The position numbers were made by a program, and so were the translations under genes. Below are positions 1 through 5,805 of a DNA stretch of 5,805 bases, piece after piece. The stretch is from assembly GCA_023301335.1 (NCBI GenBank), contig JALZVA010000147.1, forward strand, positions 1 to 5,805, in the 5' to 3' direction. The stretch's first letter is position 1. Every line of letters begins with the position of its first letter. The DNA is from Akkermansiaceae bacterium. Lineage in GTDB: Bacteria; Verrucomicrobiota; Verrucomicrobiia; Verrucomicrobiales; Akkermansiaceae. The notes below the pieces were generated by a model. It saw nothing but the letters and a program-made list of their open reading frames with translations. It was not told where the DNA came from and did no database searches.

Positions 1-22
1 TCAAAACCCCAAGGCTACAGCA

Positions 23-3000
23 ATGGCGGTTAATTTTATCAATTCTATTAATTACCCATATTTTTTAACCGGCCAATTTAACTTAAATTCTTATAGCTCA
101 AATTCTAACCAAACATCCTATGATGCTGACGGTTGGTTGGACATTTTTAAAGATGCTAGCTTCCTAGCTCAGCCTTCTGAAATTAAAGTGAAATCGCTTG
201 ATCTAATCAGCCCAAATCTTATTGAAAAATTGAAGGCGAAGTACCCAAATAGTTCATACTACTTCAACGATAATAGACTAGAGGACACAGCTACTACTGA
301 TTGGGCTCTGATGATACGTCAATTGAAATCAACTCGATACTCTTTCTCTTCAGGAGAAGAGAATAAGACGGTGGATGAAGTCATAGAGAAGCTCAAAAAA
401 ATCAATGATGATCGTAAACTTTCGGCCCAGGTTAGCCTCTTACTCTTAGATAGGATTTCCATTTCTCAATTTTGTAAAGACAACAAACAGCTGATCATCA
501 ATAGTCCTACATCCTTCAAGCAAGTTCTCGTGGATACTCTAAGCTTGAATCAAAATAACGAGGCTCTAGCTGCTTTCAGGCTAGAAGGATTAGATAAGAA
601 CCTACCTCTAAACCAAGAGCAGCTTAAACAAAATGAATCTAATGAATTTGACAACTTCTTAGCTCTCAAGGCTCCTGTTCAAAATACAAGCACCTACTCG
701 CTTGGAAGAACTGTCAGCAAACTGATAAAATCCCGTATTCAGTCAAATCCTGAAAACTGTTATAAAATCATCGATCACTATATTGATCTTATAAAAAACA
801 CACCTGAATTCGAGCGCCAATACACTCCTGAAACATACCACGTGACAGTGCTCCAAGATGCGTTGATTGATCGAGTTATAGAGCCATTACGGAATGAGCG
901 TGTTTATCCCAAAGATCTACTCAAACTCGTCTATCACCTCCAAAAAAGAGAAGACTATTTGGAACTCAATATTATCAGTGCAATTCCTCATACGATGCCA
1001 GTGAACTGGTCCTTTGATAAATCTATCGCAAAAGATCAAAAAACAGCAGTCCCTAAAATCATTAAAGAGTACGCCAAAGAATATGCTAAAATTGAAGATC
1101 CTGAATACGCCGAGTTTTTCAAATCTGCTTGGTTTGTTTACTTTAATAGCCAAGGATATCATAAGAAGCTGCATTTTTATCCAAATGCAACTGAAAAGGT
1201 TATTAGTTCACTCATGGGGAGTGATGCTAAAGAAAATGAATTCTACGATTGGCTTAAAAACTGCAGTAGATTTGACTTTTACCTAGCTCGCTATTCTTCT
1301 AAAGTAAACAAGTACTTTGAATACCCCGAAACTAATATCTTCAATAATAGAGCAAATATACGGCCTAAGGTTGAAAAATTGATAGAAGATGCAAAAGGCT
1401 TTAAGCTTAAAAACCGCATTCTCATGGCAAGTGCCCTCTATATGAATCCTGAGGCTCTAACTGTTTTGCATCATGAGATATCCCCAAAATCTATTGAATT
1501 TGCAGCAGATACCTTCATTGAGGCGGTAAACACTGATGTTAAACATCACACATCCTCTGATACGCGTCTAATCCTTCAGTTAAGAATGGGCTCTCATGTA
1601 TTAAGCCCAGATAAAAAAGAAGCTTTAGCCCATGCCGCTGGGAAGGGCTTCTACACAGCAATGGAATTTATCGCAAAAGGCGGTAATATGCATCGTAATC
1701 ATGTCGAAAATCTAGCCATCGGGGCTAGCTCAAGTGCAAAAGGCGCGAAGCTGATTAGCGATGCTGTAATCAAGTATCCCCGACAGGTTAAAGGCCTTGC
1801 CAGTATTGCTCAGATCCTTTTAAAACATGGCCACTTTGATGCCATTCTTAAAGTTATGCCTCAGGGCTCAGCTCTTAGTGTTACTCGTTCACACCCGAGG
1901 GTCTTCCACTCCGCTGAAGCAGAAGAGAATTTACCAAAGCTCCTTGAACGGTATAAAAATCTTGAAGAAAAAGCGATGGTGGCATACCTGCTTCACACTC
2001 CCGATGGATCATTACTCAAATCGGTTTCAAAAACGACCGCCTCTGAAAGATACGGTCAAATTCTTGACTTGGCACAAAAAGCAGATCCCAATTTCCCTCT
2101 GAATACAAATATCCTGCTTTTACCGATGGAAAAGTGGAATATCTTAGAGCCCAGTGATTTTACAAAGCTTCAGCCTTATTTTGAAAAAAATAAAAGTACA
2201 AGCTCTCTTGAGCATTTTGTTAAATTAATTACGTCTGAAAAAGTAGAGTATAAAGATCGCCAACGCATGAGAGTCTGCCTCAGTAATGCCGTTTATACTA
2301 ATAACCAGCCATACCTTCGAGAATTTATTGATCAGGCAAATAAATTCGCCACACAAGAAAAAGTCAGTTATATACAAGAAATCTACTTCGTCGAAGACGT
2401 TATTGAAACTACATTGGGTGCTGTCCATACTCTTTATGGAAAAGGAACAGACGATCCTTTGGTTATTGAGCTACTTCCTATTTATCGAGAAACAATTGCA
2501 GCGTGTTTGAATTTATTTCCTGCTCTTCGGTATAAAGGAAACAAACAATTAATGGCATTTAATAGTGAAGAATTTTGTAAATATATTCACTACGATTTAG
2601 GTAAAGAATCTGATCTTAAAAATTTTACTGCAAAGATGAGTAAGAAGAAAAAGGTTCCACTAAATCACGGGAAAAAGACACTTCCTTTAACCTTTGCTAC
2701 TGATGTTCATCACTACGGTTCCAGCGGGTTTAAGAACAGCTTAAGAGACACTAGTCCATTGGTTCTTCGTCTTCTAAATACTGCCCAATTCCAGCGAGAT
2801 GTAGTTACCTTACAATCCCTCGGAGGAGCACTTGATACAATGATAGATCACGGGCTCTACACCTCACAGCAAGCCCTTGACTTACTGAATAGCGGTGAAA
2901 TACAAATCAAAGTCCCGTCCTTCAAAGCAGTGTTGTTATCAGACAGAGCCCATATAGCCGCTCTCACGGGTGATTATGATAGCATGATAAAAAACTATCA

Positions 3001-3199
3001 GCTCATGAACGCCGTGTTTGAGGAGAGCCCTACGCCGAAACCGTCCTTTATGATAAGAATGAATTTACGTGCGATGAAATACCTTACTGTAGCTAACAGA
3101 AAAGACCTTGCTTCAACCATTTTTCCAGCGAAACTCGTTAATAAAATGAATAAAACCCAGAAAAAGACATACAAAATGCTGAAGAAGGAGCTTAAGTAA
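23..3199 (+). CDS. Large hypothetical protein, helical, about 1058 residues, function unknown
   Basis: I do not recognise this protein. The frame is open for 1058 codons and ends in TAA, which makes it a real gene. I see no P-loop, protease, nuclease or kinase motif, no cell-wall anchor and no clear membrane segment. Most of it reads as amphipathic helices joined by short loops. Residues about 480-610 are rich in Ala, Gly and His (for example KEALAHAAGKG, IAKGGNMHR, ILLKHGHFDAIL) and look like stacked helix pairs, as in a helical-repeat solenoid; this is inference. A basic patch KMSKKKK lies at residues 871-877, and the last 19 residues are Lys-rich. There are only about six Cys. The start is uncertain: ATG 23 has AAGG eight bases upstream, but the codons before it (Q-N-P-K-A-T-A) contain no stop back to the left edge, so the protein may begin earlier and could carry an unseen N-terminal signal or domain. 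It is more AT-rich than its neighbours, which fits a fast-evolving or acquired gene. Confidence 0.88.
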   Translation: MAVNFINSINYPYFLTGQFNLNSYSSNSNQTSYDADGWLDIFKDASFLAQPSEIKVKSLDLISPNLIEKLKAKYPNSSYYFNDNRLEDTATTDWALMIRQLKSTRYSFSSGEENKTVDEVIEKLKKINDDRKLSAQVSLLLLDRISISQFCKDNKQLIINSPTSFKQVLVDTLSLNQNNEALAAFRLEGLDKNLPLNQEQLKQNESNEFDNFLALKAPVQNTSTYSLGRTVSKLIKSRIQSNPENCYKIIDHYIDLIKNTPEFERQYTPETYHVTVLQDALIDRVIEPLRNERVYPKDLLKLVYHLQKREDYLELNIISAIPHTMPVNWSFDKSIAKDQKTAVPKIIKEYAKEYAKIEDPEYAEFFKSAWFVYFNSQGYHKKLHFYPNATEKVISSLMGSDAKENEFYDWLKNCSRFDFYLARYSSKVNKYFEYPETNIFNNRANIRPKVEKLIEDAKGFKLKNRILMASALYMNPEALTVLHHEISPKSIEFAADTFIEAVNTDVKHHTSSDTRLILQLRMGSHVLSPDKKEALAHAAGKGFYTAMEFIAKGGNMHRNHVENLAIGASSSAKGAKLISDAVIKYPRQVKGLASIAQILLKHGHFDAILKVMPQGSALSVTRSHPRVFHSAEAEENLPKLLERYKNLEEKAMVAYLLHTPDGSLLKSVSKTTASERYGQILDLAQKADPNFPLNTNILLLPMEKWNILEPSDFTKLQPYFEKNKSTSSLEHFVKLITSEKVEYKDRQRMRVCLSNAVYTNNQPYLREFIDQANKFATQEKVSYIQEIYFVEDVIETTLGAVHTLYGKGTDDPLVIELLPIYRETIAACLNLFPALRYKGNKQLMAFNSEEFCKYIHYDLGKESDLKNFTAKMSKKKKVPLNHGKKTLPLTFATDVHHYGSSGFKNSLRDTSPLVLRLLNTAQFQRDVVTLQSLGGALDTMIDHGLYTSQQALDLLNSGEIQIKVPSFKAVLLSDRAHIAALTGDYDSMIKNYQLMNAVFEESPTPKPSFMIRMNLRAMKYLTVANRKDLASTIFPAKLVNKMNKTQKKTYKMLKKELK

Positions 3200-3276
3200 G
3201 GGCTGTGCTCAATTAATTAATTTACTCTTAATCATACTCCCTTGCTAGATGTGGGGGTCTTCTCCAATTACCTATT

Positions 3277-3282
3277 TATAAT
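3277..3282 (+). promoter_or_regulatory. Candidate -10 element (TATAAT) upstream of fabG
   Basis: This is a perfect match to the sigma-70 -10 consensus, about 205 bases before the fabG start. The positions 16-18 bases upstream fall in a G-rich run (around 3252-3259) with no TTGACA-like hexamer, and there is no TG extension. In AT-rich spacer DNA such a hexamer can occur by chance, so this is only a candidate. If used, it would give a leader of roughly 190 bases carrying the hairpins described separately. Confidence 0.25.
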
Positions 3283-3358
3283 AAGGTTTAGCCTAGCTCC
3301 ATACATTGGGCAGGTTTAACCCATCGTTGGGAAAAATCAGTTAAGCCAAGATCGAGGA

Positions 3359-3371
3359 AGGGGATACCCCT
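3359..3371 (+). repeat. Short perfect inverted repeat (AGGGG-ATA-CCCCT)
   Basis: Five base pairs, four of them G-C, enclose a three-base loop. A flanking GAGGA (3354-3358) can pair with TCCTC (3406-3410), putting this hairpin at the base of a larger imperfect structure that is followed at once by a T-rich tract with six consecutive T (3417-3422). It could form part of a terminator for the upstream gene or of the fabG leader structure. The long unpaired stretch between the arms argues against a standard intrinsic terminator. Confidence 0.4.
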
Positions 3372-3452
3372 GAAATTTTAATATCACCTATCTAACTTAG
3401 CGCGGTCCTCAATTTCTTTTTTATTTCAGGTTGTATAAGAGCTGTTTCGCCT

Positions 3453-3476
3453 TGCCAGGGGGAGGGTTCCGTGGCA
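3453..3476 (+). promoter_or_regulatory. G-rich stem-loop just upstream of the fabG start
   Basis: TGCCA (3453-3457) pairs with TGGCA (3472-3476). Inside, GGA (3461-3463) can pair with TCC (3468-3470) around a GGGT loop, leaving an internal GGG/G mismatch. The hairpin ends 10 bases before the fabG ATG and contains the only purine-rich stretch near the start (AGGGGGAGGG, 3457-3466). That stretch lies about 20 bases from the ATG, too far for a standard Shine-Dalgarno site. The hairpin may affect fabG translation or be incidental; a role is inference. Confidence 0.4.
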
Positions 3477-3486
3477 GCAATAGCGT

Positions 3487-4233
3487 ATGGGAAGATTTAC
3501 AGATAAAGTAGCGGTAGTTACGGGCGCGGGGCGTGGGATTGGTTATGCGATTGCGAGAAGCTTTGCTGCTGAGGGAGCAAAGGTGGCTGTGATTAGCAGA
3601 AGTGAGGGGAGTTGTGGAGGAGCGGCTGAGAAGATTAATGCGGAATTTCCTGAATCGGCTAAAGCATATGCAATTGATGTTGCAGACCATGAGGCTGTGC
3701 AGCAGCTGGGGAAGCAGATTATTACAGATTTAGGAGGGATTAATATTTTAGTGAACAATGCCGGTGTTACACGTGATGGGTTACTCATGCGGATGAAATC
3801 AGAAGACTGGGACACGGTGCTGGATACAAATCTGAAAGGAGCATTCAATATGGTGAAGGCGTTTCAGCGGCCACTGATGAAAGCTGAAGATCCTCGAATT
3901 ATCAACATTGCCTCGGTGATCGGCCTGATTGGGAACCCTGGACAGACAAATTATTCTGCTAGTAAGGCAGGCTTGATCGGCTTTACCAAAGCCGTCGCAC
4001 GTGAGCTTGCGGGACGTAAGGTGTGCTGTAATGCGGTAGCTCCAGGCTTTATCCAGACGGATATGACTGACGTGCTTACCGATGAGCAGAAAGATGGAGT
4101 GCTAAAGAACATTCCTCTTGGTGAGCTCGGGGTCACGGATGATATTTCTTCTCTTGTTCTCTACTTAGCGGGTAAGGAAGCACGCTACATCACTGGTCAG
4201 GTGATGGCTTGTGATGGTGGAATGACCATGTAA
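3487..4233 (+). CDS. fabG: 3-oxoacyl-[acyl-carrier-protein] reductase FabG
   Basis: FabG is the cytoplasmic enzyme that reduces 3-oxoacyl-ACP to (3R)-3-hydroxyacyl-ACP with NADPH, the first reduction of each type II fatty acid elongation cycle. The 248 residues match the family length and form one classical short-chain dehydrogenase (Rossmann) domain. Visible motifs are the TGAGRGIG cofactor loop (residues 12-19), NNAG (90-93) and the catalytic tetrad N115, S143, Y156 and K160 with correct spacing (YSASK at 156-160). PGFIQTDMT follows at about 186-194, and the C-terminal YITGQVMACDGGMTM is typical of FabG. R16 and R38 fit NADPH preference. R172 (in AREL) lies where E. coli FabG has an ACP-contacting Arg. 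One oddity is IPLGELG (209-215), where the family usually has IPLGRxG. The start is fixed at ATG 3487 because an in-frame TAG lies at 3481-3483; no close Shine-Dalgarno site is present. Other short-chain dehydrogenases are possible but less likely. No acpP gene is adjacent in the window. Confidence 0.95.
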   Translation: MGRFTDKVAVVTGAGRGIGYAIARSFAAEGAKVAVISRSEGSCGGAAEKINAEFPESAKAYAIDVADHEAVQQLGKQIITDLGGINILVNNAGVTRDGLLMRMKSEDWDTVLDTNLKGAFNMVKAFQRPLMKAEDPRIINIASVIGLIGNPGQTNYSASKAGLIGFTKAVARELAGRKVCCNAVAPGFIQTDMTDVLTDEQKDGVLKNIPLGELGVTDDISSLVLYLAGKEARYITGQVMACDGGMTM

Positions 4234-4238
4234 TCAAG

Positions 4239-4254
4239 ACTCTTAACAAAGAGT
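4239..4254 (+). repeat. Inverted repeat after fabG (ACTCTT-AACA-AAGAGT)
   Basis: A perfect six-base-pair stem with a four-base loop begins five bases after the fabG stop codon. It is AT-rich and is followed by AAATAACACAG rather than a T-run, so it does not look like an intrinsic terminator. It may protect the 3' end of a processed fabG message or be incidental. Confidence 0.45.
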
Positions 4255-4282
4255 AAATAACACAGTTTTAAAAACGACTAAC

Positions 4283-4294
4283 AGCCTTAAGGCT
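4283..4294. repeat. 12-base perfect palindrome upstream of obg (AGCCTTAAGGCT)
   Basis: This perfect palindrome lies 12 bases before the obg ATG, in the 73-base fabG-obg spacer. It could be a small symmetric protein-binding site or, in RNA, a short stem with a tight loop that would contain the AAGG (4289-4292), the only Shine-Dalgarno-like bases present. With a single copy in view it may also be chance. Confidence 0.4.
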
Positions 4295-4306
4295 ACTTCA
4301 ATCATC

Positions 4307-5440
4307 ATGTTCATCGATAATATTAGAATTTACTGCAAAGCTGGAGACGGAGGAAATGGCGTGGTCCACTTTCGCAGAGAAAAGTACTTACCGAAAGGGG
4401 GACCTGATGGAGGTGATGGAGGTGACGGAGGTGATGTGATCCTTGAGGTCAGCCCACATACGGATAACCTTAAAGAATTTTTCTATGATCCCAAATTAGT
4501 TGCTAAGCCCGGTGGGCATGGAGCAGGTGCTAGAAAGCACGGGAAAAACGGGAAGACACGCATCGCGAAGATTCCTCCTGGAACAGTGATTTATAAGAGC
4601 TCTGCTATGACCGTTGCGGAAGCGGTTGAAATGGAGAGGTCAGAAGAAGGAATTGATTTAGAACCCGTGGCAGATCTCACTACCTATGGAGAGCAATTTG
4701 TCATCTGTGGAGGAGGAAAGGGTGGAAAAGGGAACTGGCACTACAAGTCCTCTGTGAATAGAGCTCCTGAAGAGCATACGCTAGGGACTGAAGGAGGTGA
4801 GGGAGTGTATTATTTTGAACTACGCCGCATTGCGGATGCTGGGATGGTGGGTTTTCCCAATGCTGGAAAATCAACGTTGGTGAGTCAGCTTTCTGCTGCC
4901 ACGCCGAAGATTGCCGCGTATCCCTTCACCACTCTTCAGCCGATGGTAGGGGTGGTCGAGTTTGAAGGCTACAAGCGCTGCACAGTGGCAGATATCCCTG
5001 GACTGATAGAAGGAGCACATGAAAACCGTGGGCTTGGGCATGAATTCTTAAGACACATCACACGCTGCCACATCCTCATTTTTGTGATTGATATGGCGGG
5101 AGTGGATATGCGTGATCCAATCGAGGATCTTGAGACGCTACGTAAGGAAGTGAAGATGTACGATGAGGATCTAGCTAAATTTGAGTGGGTCGTGGTCGCC
5201 AACAAAATGGATTTGCCTGAGTCTGAGGAAAACTATAAAAATTTCTGTGCTCGTTTCCCCAATTTACGTATTTTCCCAATGGCCGCAGGGGAAGGAGAAG
5301 GAATGGAAGACTTTAGAGACTATTTAGAGGAGACCGTGGGACGCCGACCAGAGAACTTCTCTTCGAAAAAGGAAGAAGAGTCAGAACAGGTAGAATCTGA
5401 TCTTTCAGAGGAAGAACCTGATCAAGCTCCTCAGGAATAA
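4307..5440 (+). CDS. obg: GTPase Obg (CgtA/ObgE), ribosome-associated
   Basis: Obg is an essential, slow GTPase of the cytoplasm that binds the large ribosomal subunit and links ribosome assembly to growth and stress signalling. The 377 residues show the family's order. An N-terminal glycine-rich Obg fold (about 1-170) holds KAGDGGNG (11-18), FRREKYLPKGGPDGGDGGDGGD (22-43) and GGGKGGKGN (135-143). A G domain follows, with the P-loop GFPNAGKST (182-190), switch I YPFTTL (205-210), G3 DIPGLIEGA (229-237) and G4 NKMD (299-302). A Glu/Asp-rich tail runs from about 354 to the end; there is no separate C-terminal OCT domain. Two details differ from the familiar form. The Obg fold has an acidic stretch around 100-120 that looks longer than in E. 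coli or Bacillus. The G5 position reads PMAAGEGEG (324-332), with Ala where SA is usual. ATG 4307 begins the canonical MFIDNIRIYCKAGDGG. It lies 73 bases after fabG without a clear terminator, so co-transcription is likely. Confidence 0.97.
   Translation: MFIDNIRIYCKAGDGGNGVVHFRREKYLPKGGPDGGDGGDGGDVILEVSPHTDNLKEFFYDPKLVAKPGGHGAGARKHGKNGKTRIAKIPPGTVIYKSSAMTVAEAVEMERSEEGIDLEPVADLTTYGEQFVICGGGKGGKGNWHYKSSVNRAPEEHTLGTEGGEGVYYFELRRIADAGMVGFPNAGKSTLVSQLSAATPKIAAYPFTTLQPMVGVVEFEGYKRCTVADIPGLIEGAHENRGLGHEFLRHITRCHILIFVIDMAGVDMRDPIEDLETLRKEVKMYDEDLAKFEWVVVANKMDLPESEENYKNFCARFPNLRIFPMAAGEGEGMEDFRDYLEETVGRRPENFSSKKEEESEQVESDLSEEEPDQAPQE
4409..4435 (+). repeat. Three in-frame 9-base tandem repeats inside obg (GGAGGTGAY)
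   Basis: Copies at 4409-4417, 4418-4426 and 4427-4435 differ only in the last base (T, C, T). They encode Gly-Gly-Asp three times, residues 35-43, part of the conserved glycine-rich loop of the Obg fold. This is family-typical protein sequence and not a separate genetic element. Confidence 0.85.
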
Positions 5441-5453
5441 GTCTTTACCTACC

Positions 5454-5478
5454 GCCTAGGATGACGTAATCATCCGGC
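5454..5478 (+). terminator. Candidate hairpin terminator after obg
   Basis: GGATGA (5459-5464) and TCATCC (5470-5475) form a perfect stem around the loop CGTAA. GCC (5454-5456) and GGC (5476-5478) extend it with a two-base TA bulge, giving nine pairs in all. It starts 13 bases after the obg stop. The T-run (TTTTT, 5491-5495) lies 12 bases beyond the hairpin, not directly behind it, so it is not a textbook intrinsic terminator. Weak termination, partial read-through or message-end protection are all possible. Confidence 0.4.
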
Positions 5479-5498
5479 CAAGCAATTATCTTTTTCAT

Positions 5499-5805
5499 AT
5501 GCTCCACCCTTACGAATTATTACCCATGAACATCGCCGGCTATGCTTTAGCGGCATGGTTGATTATATTTCATCTTTGGATGTTGATTAAAAAAGAACAA
5601 GCAAAGGCTTTTCTTGTAAAATTTCCACGTAACATACCGCTAGGATCAGTGCTGTTAGGCATTGGCATGTTATGGTTTTGGCTATTAATTATTCCAGGAA
5701 TGGAGGGAAATCCTTTAGGGTATTTGTCCATGTATCTAGGAGAGTTTGAGGCCGCTAAGAAATACTTATTGATTGCCGTGCCAGTAGCGGCGTATCTCAT
5801 GATCG
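5499..5805 (+). CDS. Small integral membrane protein, conserved hypothetical, 3' end outside the window
   Basis: The open frame runs off the right edge after 102 codons. The translation shows about three hydrophobic segments: residues about 11-31 (starting NIAGYALAAWLII), about 48-68 (IPLGSVLLGIGMLWFWLLIIP) and from about 89 onward (YLLIAVPVAAYLMI). A basic loop (KKEQAKAF) follows the first, and a loop with LGEFEAAKKY precedes the third. The combination GYALAAWL, R-N at the start of segment two, WFWLL and LGEF resembles a hypothetical membrane protein family that I associate from memory with Verrucomicrobiota; its function is not known to me. ATG 5499 is the first start after an in-frame TAG at 5457; ATG 5526, nine codons later, is an alternative that would start at MNIAGYALAA. 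Neither has a clear Shine-Dalgarno sequence. It begins 58 bases after obg, beyond the candidate hairpin, so it may be a distal gene of the same unit or have its own promoter. Confidence 0.8.
   Translation, partial: MLHPYELLPMNIAGYALAAWLIIFHLWMLIKKEQAKAFLVKFPRNIPLGSVLLGIGMLWFWLLIIPGMEGNPLGYLSMYLGEFEAAKKYLLIAVPVAAYLMI

Larger units (their letters stand above)
3200..3486 (+). other. Non-coding spacer and putative fabG leader
   Basis: This 287-base gap between the large hypothetical gene and fabG has no credible ORF on either strand. It begins with a 12-base palindrome, AATTAATTAATT (3211-3222). It then holds a TATAAT hexamer (3277-3282), alternative TGGG/CCCA pairings (3307-3331), a short GC hairpin (3359-3371), a T-rich tract (3411-3425) and a G-rich hairpin (3453-3476). 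No known riboswitch or RNA family is recognisable by eye. It probably contains the 3' end of the upstream transcript and the promoter and 5' untranslated region of fabG, but the sequence alone does not show where one ends and the other begins. Confidence 0.6.

Noticed and set aside
3249..3281. Ten-codon ORF in the fabG leader (MWGSSPITYL)
   Set aside because: It is too short, has no ribosome binding site and no regulatory codon run, and sits at a random position; nothing supports translation or attenuation.
3421..3690. Minus-strand ORF of 89 codons over the fabG start
   Set aside because: It lies mostly antisense to the clearly real fabG, has low-complexity Ser/Thr/Arg composition and no recognisable domain.
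3543..3848. Minus-strand ORF of 101 codons inside fabG
   Set aside because: It is a shadow of fabG codon structure; the catalytic and cofactor motifs are on the + strand.
4239..4254. Hairpin after fabG as a rho-independent terminator
   Set aside because: The stem is AT-rich with only six pairs and is followed by A-rich sequence without a T-run, so termination between fabG and obg is not supported.
4243..4272. Promoter for obg inside the fabG-obg spacer (TTAACA near 4243)
   Set aside because: The -35-like hexamer overlaps the hairpin, and the best -10 at correct spacing matches only three or four of six consensus bases.
4409..4435. GGAGGTGAY tandem repeats as a phase-variable tract
   Set aside because: The repeated Gly-Gly-Asp is a conserved feature of the Obg fold and the unit is in frame, so slippage control is unlikely.
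5570..5800. Minus-strand ORF of 76 codons at the right end
   Set aside because: The + strand frame over the same bases encodes coherent membrane segments; the antisense product shows no domain or hydrophobic pattern.
1..5805. Mobile element, prophage, CRISPR or toxin-antitoxin island
   Set aside because: No transposase, integrase, terminal inverted repeats, direct-repeat arrays or recognisable toxin or antitoxin domains were seen on either strand.

Overview
All four protein-coding genes are on the + strand: a large gene of unknown function (about 23-3199), fabG (3487-4233), obg (4307-5440) and the first 102 codons of a small membrane protein (5499 to the right edge). I see no tRNA, rRNA, CRISPR array, insertion sequence, integrase or attachment site, and no recognisable defence, toxin or secretion module.

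The window looks like bacterial chromosome. The best guess for the source is Verrucomicrobiota. This rests on the general look of FabG and Obg, on the partial membrane protein, whose motifs resemble a conserved verrucomicrobial family as I remember it, and on weak or absent Shine-Dalgarno sequences before three of the four genes. This placement is inference from memory and not a search result.

Region by region: 1-3199 is one long open frame encoding a mostly helical, apparently soluble protein of about 1058 residues that I cannot assign to a family. Its frame stays open to the left edge, so the true start may lie outside the window. 3200-3486 is a 287-base non-coding stretch with several inverted repeats, a TATAAT hexamer, a T-rich tract and a G-rich hairpin ending 10 bases before fabG. 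3487-5440 holds two housekeeping genes 73 bases apart with no convincing terminator between them, so they are probably co-transcribed. A bulged hairpin follows obg at 5454-5478, and then the membrane protein begins.

FabG is the ketoreductase of type II fatty acid synthesis and Obg is a ribosome-associated GTPase needed for growth. Their adjacency suggests a growth-linked transcription unit but no shared biochemical pathway. The large upstream gene is clearly more AT-rich (about 37% GC in hand-counted samples, against about 50% in fabG and obg), and a long spacer separates it from them, so it probably belongs to a different transcription unit. I found no convincing undescribed system. The most interesting items are the unknown 1058-residue protein and the structured fabG leader.
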